A DNA stretch of 64,000 nt from the NCBI GenBank assembly GCA_902573425.1, contig CACGJO010000005.1, positions 1 through 64,000 on the forward strand. The letters are read 5' to 3'. Below, one piece after another: positions 60,384 through 64,000 of the stretch (position 1 is the stretch's first letter; every line of letters begins with the position of its first letter). The notes under the pieces were generated by a model, which was given only the letters and a program-made list of their open reading frames with translations, was not told where the DNA came from and did not search any database. The stretch is from an uncultured Pelagibacteraceae bacterium. Its GTDB lineage: Bacteria; Pseudomonadota; Alphaproteobacteria; Pelagibacterales; Pelagibacteraceae. The position numbers and the translations under genes are program-made.

Positions 60384-60569
60384 ATGGGAATAAGTTTTTG
60401 GCAAATAGCTATAGTAGTTGTACTAGTGGTTCTACTGTTCGGTAGAGGAAAAATCTCAAGTTTAATGGGTGATGTTGCTAAGGGAATCAAGAGTTTTAAA
60501 AAAGGTATGTCATCTGAAGAAAAAGACGATAAATCAGATTCAGATAAAGATTCAAATTCACAAAGTTAA
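60384..60569 (+). CDS. tatA: Sec-independent protein translocase TatA
   Basis: [42 protein letters not shown]. Confidence 0.95.
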   Translation: MGISFWQIAIVVVLVVLLFGRGKISSLMGDVAKGIKSFKKGMSSEEKDDKSDSDKDSNSQS

Positions 60570-60578
60570 TAAACAATA

Positions 60579-60821
60579 ATGCCACAAATTGGATGGTTCG
60601 AAATACTAATTATTGTAGTTGTTGCTATTTTAGTAATTGGTCCTAAAGATTTTCCAAAAGTTTTAAATAAAGTTGGAAGTTGGATTGGCTCAACCAAAAG
60701 ATATTTTAGCGATATTCAGAAGAAAATGACCAAACTTGAAGATGAAGTAACTCCAGATGATCCAGAAGTAAAATATTCAAAAAATAATGACGAAGGCGTA
60801 GAAAAGAAAAATGACAGATAA
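60579..60821 (+). CDS. tatB: Sec-independent protein translocase TatB
   Basis: MPQIGWFEILIIVVVAILVIGPKDFPKVLNKVGSWIG. Confidence 0.95.
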   Translation: MPQIGWFEILIIVVVAILVIGPKDFPKVLNKVGSWIGSTKRYFSDIQKKMTKLEDEVTPDDPEVKYSKNNDEGVEKKNDR

Positions 60822-61584
60822 ACCCAAAGAAGGTTCTTTTGTTAGTCATCTTACAGAACTGAGAAGTAGATTAATAAACTCCTTAATCTTTATATTTATA
60901 ATTTTTATTATTGGATATTTTTTTGCAGAAAATATTTACAATTTTTTAGTTGAGCCATATGCTAATGCAGTTAAAAATGACGGTGTTGAGAGAAGATTAA
61001 TATTTACTGCATTACATGAGACATTTATTACTTATTTAAAAGTTGCTTTTTTTGCAGCAATTTTTCTTGGCTGCCCTGTTGTTTTAACGCAATTATGGAA
61101 ATTTGTTGCACCAGGTCTCTATAAAAACGAAAAGAGAGCTTTATTACCATATTTAATAGCTACTCCAATTCTATTCTTGCTCGGAGGAATGTTGATTTAT
61201 TATTTGGTCATGCCGTTAGCAATTAAGTTTTTTTTATCTTTTGAAACAGTCGGTCAAGGAAATGCTCTTCCAATCCAATTAGAAGCAAAAGTGAATGAAT
61301 ATTTATCTCTTATAATGCGTCTTATCTTTGCTTTTGGTTTAAGTTTCCAGCTTCCAGTTCTGTTAAATTTGTTAGCTCGTGTAGGTGTAATTGATTCGGA
61401 ATATTTAAAAATAAGAAGAAAATATTTTATTGTCATCATCTTTGCAGCTGCTGCAATACTAACTCCCCCTGATCCTATTACTCAAATAGGTTTAGCAATA
61501 CCATTGTTAATATTATATGAATTATCTATTATATCAGTAAAACTTACTGAAAAAAATAGAGATAAAGAAAATGCACAATCTTAA
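60811..61584 (+). CDS. tatC: Sec-independent protein translocase TatC
   Basis: SFVSHLTELRSRLINSLIF, FVAPGLYKNEKRALLPYL, AAAILTPPDPITQIGLAIPLLILYELSI. Confidence 0.96.
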   Translation: MTDKPKEGSFVSHLTELRSRLINSLIFIFIIFIIGYFFAENIYNFLVEPYANAVKNDGVERRLIFTALHETFITYLKVAFFAAIFLGCPVVLTQLWKFVAPGLYKNEKRALLPYLIATPILFLLGGMLIYYLVMPLAIKFFLSFETVGQGNALPIQLEAKVNEYLSLIMRLIFAFGLSFQLPVLLNLLARVGVIDSEYLKIRRKYFIVIIFAAAAILTPPDPITQIGLAIPLLILYELSIISVKLTEKNRDKENAQS

Positions 61585-62818
61585 ATTAATAAGGGAGAAT
61601 TTAGGCGATTTTAAAGACAAAATTTCTAAAAGAAATACAAAAGTAGATTTTGACGAATTAATACAGTTAGATAAAAAACATAGAGAAATAATAGGTAATA
61701 AAGAAAAATTAGAACAACAAAAGAAAATAATCTCCAAATCACAAGACAAAAAACAATTTGAGAAATCAAAAAATATTTCTAACGAGATTAATCAATTAAT
61801 AATTGAAGAAAAAAAAATTGGTAAAAAAATTTCTCAAATTTTAGATGTAATACCTAATATAGGTTTAGATGACGTTCCAGTTGGTTCTGACGAAAAGTCA
61901 AACAAAATTATAAATCTTACTGGTGAAATCCCTAAGTTTTCTTTTAAAGTCCAATCACATTATGATTTAGGTAAAAAAAAAGGTTTACTAGATTTTGATC
62001 TAGCATCTAAAACAACAGGTGCTAGATTTGTTTTTTTAAAAGGTAAATTAGCTGAATTAGAAAGAGCAATTTCTAATTTTATGCTCGATGTTCACACAAA
62101 AGAATTTGGCTATGAAGAAGTATCACCTCCATTAATTGCATCTGAAAGTACCATGTATGGCACAGGTCAGTTACCTAAATTTGAAAATGATCAATTCCAA
62201 ATCCAAATGGAGGGTAATCAAAAAAAATATTTAATTCCTACTGCAGAAGTTATATTAACAAATATGTTTAAGGAAAATACTCTTAACATTAAAAATCTGC
62301 CAAAAAGATTAGTGGCTTCAACCCCTTGCTTTAGAAAAGAAGCGGGAAGTTACGGGAAAGACACAAAAGGAATGTTGAGACAGCACCAATTTTATAAAGT
62401 TGAATTAGTTAGCATAGTTGAACCAAACAAATGTAATGAAGAGTTAAATCGAATGATAAGTTGTGCTGAAGAGATTCTTAAAAGACTAAAACTACCTTAC
62501 AGACAAGTGTTATTATGTACTGGCGATATGGGTTTTAGTGCTGAAAAAACTATTGATTTAGAAGTATGGATACCATCTGAAAATAAGTTTAGAGAAATTT
62601 CAAGTTGTTCATCTTGTGGACAATTTCAGTCAAGACGAATGAGAGCCAAATATAAAGATTCAAAAAATAAATCTGATTTTCTTGGTACACTTAATGGATC
62701 TGGTTTAGCTATTGGACGTACTTTAATTGCAATTATGGAGAATTATCAGAAATCAGATGGCACAATTACAATACCTGAAGCTTTGAGGGGGTACATGAAA
62801 AACCTAGACAAAATTTAA
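61571..62818 (+). CDS. serS: Seryl-tRNA synthetase
   Basis: N-terminal coiled coil; TGQLPKFENDQF, PTAEVILTNMF, CFRKEAGSYGKDTKGMLRQHQFYKVELV, NGSGLAIGRTLIAIMENYQ. Confidence 0.97.
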   Translation: MHNLKLIRENLGDFKDKISKRNTKVDFDELIQLDKKHREIIGNKEKLEQQKKIISKSQDKKQFEKSKNISNEINQLIIEEKKIGKKISQILDVIPNIGLDDVPVGSDEKSNKIINLTGEIPKFSFKVQSHYDLGKKKGLLDFDLASKTTGARFVFLKGKLAELERAISNFMLDVHTKEFGYEEVSPPLIASESTMYGTGQLPKFENDQFQIQMEGNQKKYLIPTAEVILTNMFKENTLNIKNLPKRLVASTPCFRKEAGSYGKDTKGMLRQHQFYKVELVSIVEPNKCNEELNRMISCAEEILKRLKLPYRQVLLCTGDMGFSAEKTIDLEVWIPSENKFREISSCSSCGQFQSRRMRAKYKDSKNKSDFLGTLNGSGLAIGRTLIAIMENYQKSDGTITIPEALRGYMKNLDKI

Positions 62819-62873
62819 ATATTTAATAAATTAGTTGTTATAATATTATTAATACTATATTTATTTTAAAATT

Positions 62874-63152
62874 ATGAGCTCAAATTTTGCACAATTTATA
62901 CCTTTAATACTAATTTTTGTTATATTTTATTTTTTCTTAATTAGACCCCAGCAAAAAAGAGTTAGAGAACATAAAGATATGGTAAAGAATTTAAAAAGGG
63001 GAGATGAAGTAATTACTTCTGGTGGAATTATAGGAAAAGTAGATAGAGTTTATGAGGATGATAAATTAGAAATAGAGATTTCAGACGGCGTAAAAGTTAA
63101 TGTGATAAAGAATACAGTTCAAAGCCATTTAAAAAAAGAAATTAAAAAATAA
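62874..63152 (+). CDS. yajC: Preprotein translocase subunit YajC
   Basis: FLIRPQQKRVREHKDMVKNLKRGDEVITSGGIIGKV. Confidence 0.95.
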   Translation: MSSNFAQFIPLILIFVIFYFFLIRPQQKRVREHKDMVKNLKRGDEVITSGGIIGKVDRVYEDDKLEIEISDGVKVNVIKNTVQSHLKKEIKK

Positions 63153-63158
63153 TTTTTT

Positions 63159-64000
63159 GTGTTAAACTTTTCAAATTCGAAAGTTCTTTCAATATATATA
63201 ACGTTTATTTTAATAAGTATTTTTTCACTTACTAATTTTTTAAATTTTGAAAGTCCTTTTTTAAAAAAAAAAGTTAATCTTGGTTTGGATTTGCAAGGTG
63301 GATCTTACTTGCTTTTAGAAGTTGATAGTAGTGCATTAGAAAAAAGACGTTTACAGTCGAAAGTAATATTACTTAAAAAAGCACTTAATAAGAGTTTAAT
63401 TAAATTTGATAATTTTAGTATAAATGATGACTCGATTAAATTTACAACCGAGGAAAAAAACTTTAAAGAATTTGAAAAAATATTTAATCTTAAGGGTTCT
63501 AATGAAATTAATACCTTTTTGGACAAATATAATTCATTCGAATTAGACTACACAATAAAGAATAATTTAATTAGTATATATTTATCTAAATATGGTATTA
63601 TTAATCTTCGTTCAGCTGCTGTAGACCAATCCATAGAAATTGTTAGAAGACGTATTGATGAAATAGGTACCAAAGAACCATCTATACTTAAAAGAGGAAA
63701 TAATCGTATTTTGGTAGAGCTACCTGGTATTAAGGATCCAGAAAGAATAAAAGAATTGCTTGGAAAAACAGCAGAGTTGTCATTTAGATTAGTTACTAAA
63801 GATAATGTCGAATTTGGCAGTGAAAAATTTATTATTACTGATACCCAAGAAGAAATATCTGTAAGCAAAAGAATTATTTTAAGCGGAGAAAACTTGATTG
63901 ATGCTCAGCCAAAATTTGACAATTTAAATAATCAACCCATTGTTTCTTTTTCATTGGATAGATTGGGCTCGCAAAGATTTGGTAGGGTAACCAGTGATAA
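63159..64000 (+). CDS. secD: Protein translocase subunit SecD, N-terminal part (continues beyond window; GTG start at 63159 likely)
   Basis: NLGLDLQGGSYLLLEVD, VDQSIEIVRRRIDEIGTKEPSILKRGNNRILVELPGIKDPERIKELLGKTAELSFRLV; follows yajC. Confidence 0.92.
   Translation, partial: MLNFSNSKVLSIYITFILISIFSLTNFLNFESPFLKKKVNLGLDLQGGSYLLLEVDSSALEKRRLQSKVILLKKALNKSLIKFDNFSINDDSIKFTTEEKNFKEFEKIFNLKGSNEINTFLDKYNSFELDYTIKNNLISIYLSKYGIINLRSAAVDQSIEIVRRRIDEIGTKEPSILKRGNNRILVELPGIKDPERIKELLGKTAELSFRLVTKDNVEFGSEKFIITDTQEEISVSKRIILSGENLIDAQPKFDNLNNQPIVSFSLDRLGSQRFGRVTSD

Noticed and set aside
1-64000. CRISPR arrays, IS elements, prophage, rRNA operons, toxin-antitoxin pairs
   Set aside because: Looked for repeated spacer-like units, transposase/integrase motifs and rRNA-like sequence; none recognised

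Overview
The window looks like a chromosomal segment from a very AT-rich, streamlined alphaproteobacterium, most likely SAR11/Pelagibacterales. This is inferred from gene order, protein content and overlapping start/stop codons; no database search was run. Genes are densely packed: riboflavin synthesis (ribE end, ribBA-like, ribH) and nusB; a H+-pyrophosphatase; bamE, rpmF, plsX, ihfA, merR and rpmG; ctaA, rplM and rpsI; argC; hom, glpX and recJ; tRNA-Glu. An accessory carbohydrate region follows (~16.7-34 kb) with iolE, iolG, iolD, two sugar ABC transporters, a ROK kinase, a GH63-like hydrolase, an aldehyde dehydrogenase and an HpcH/HpaI aldolase. Next come a surface-sugar cassette, guaB (without CBS domains), guaA, an Aap-type amino-acid ABC transporter, tRNA-Asn, tRNA-Cys, valS, ilvD, and a housekeeping run dgt-argS-nagZ-scpAB-tatABC-serS-yajC-secD (partial). 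No CRISPR array, prophage, IS element or rRNA was seen. The strongest observations are: (1) hom is split by a 10-A tract, and the +1 frame encodes the missing ACT-domain tail, ending directly against the glpX start codon; (2) the inositol/glycoside locus, which lacks recognisable iolB, iolC and iolJ; (3) a hairpin between the binding-protein gene and the first permease gene in all three ABC operons; (4) a palindrome-rich leader upstream of aapJ; (5) an IMPDH without CBS domains and a RibBA without GTP cyclohydrolase II cysteines.
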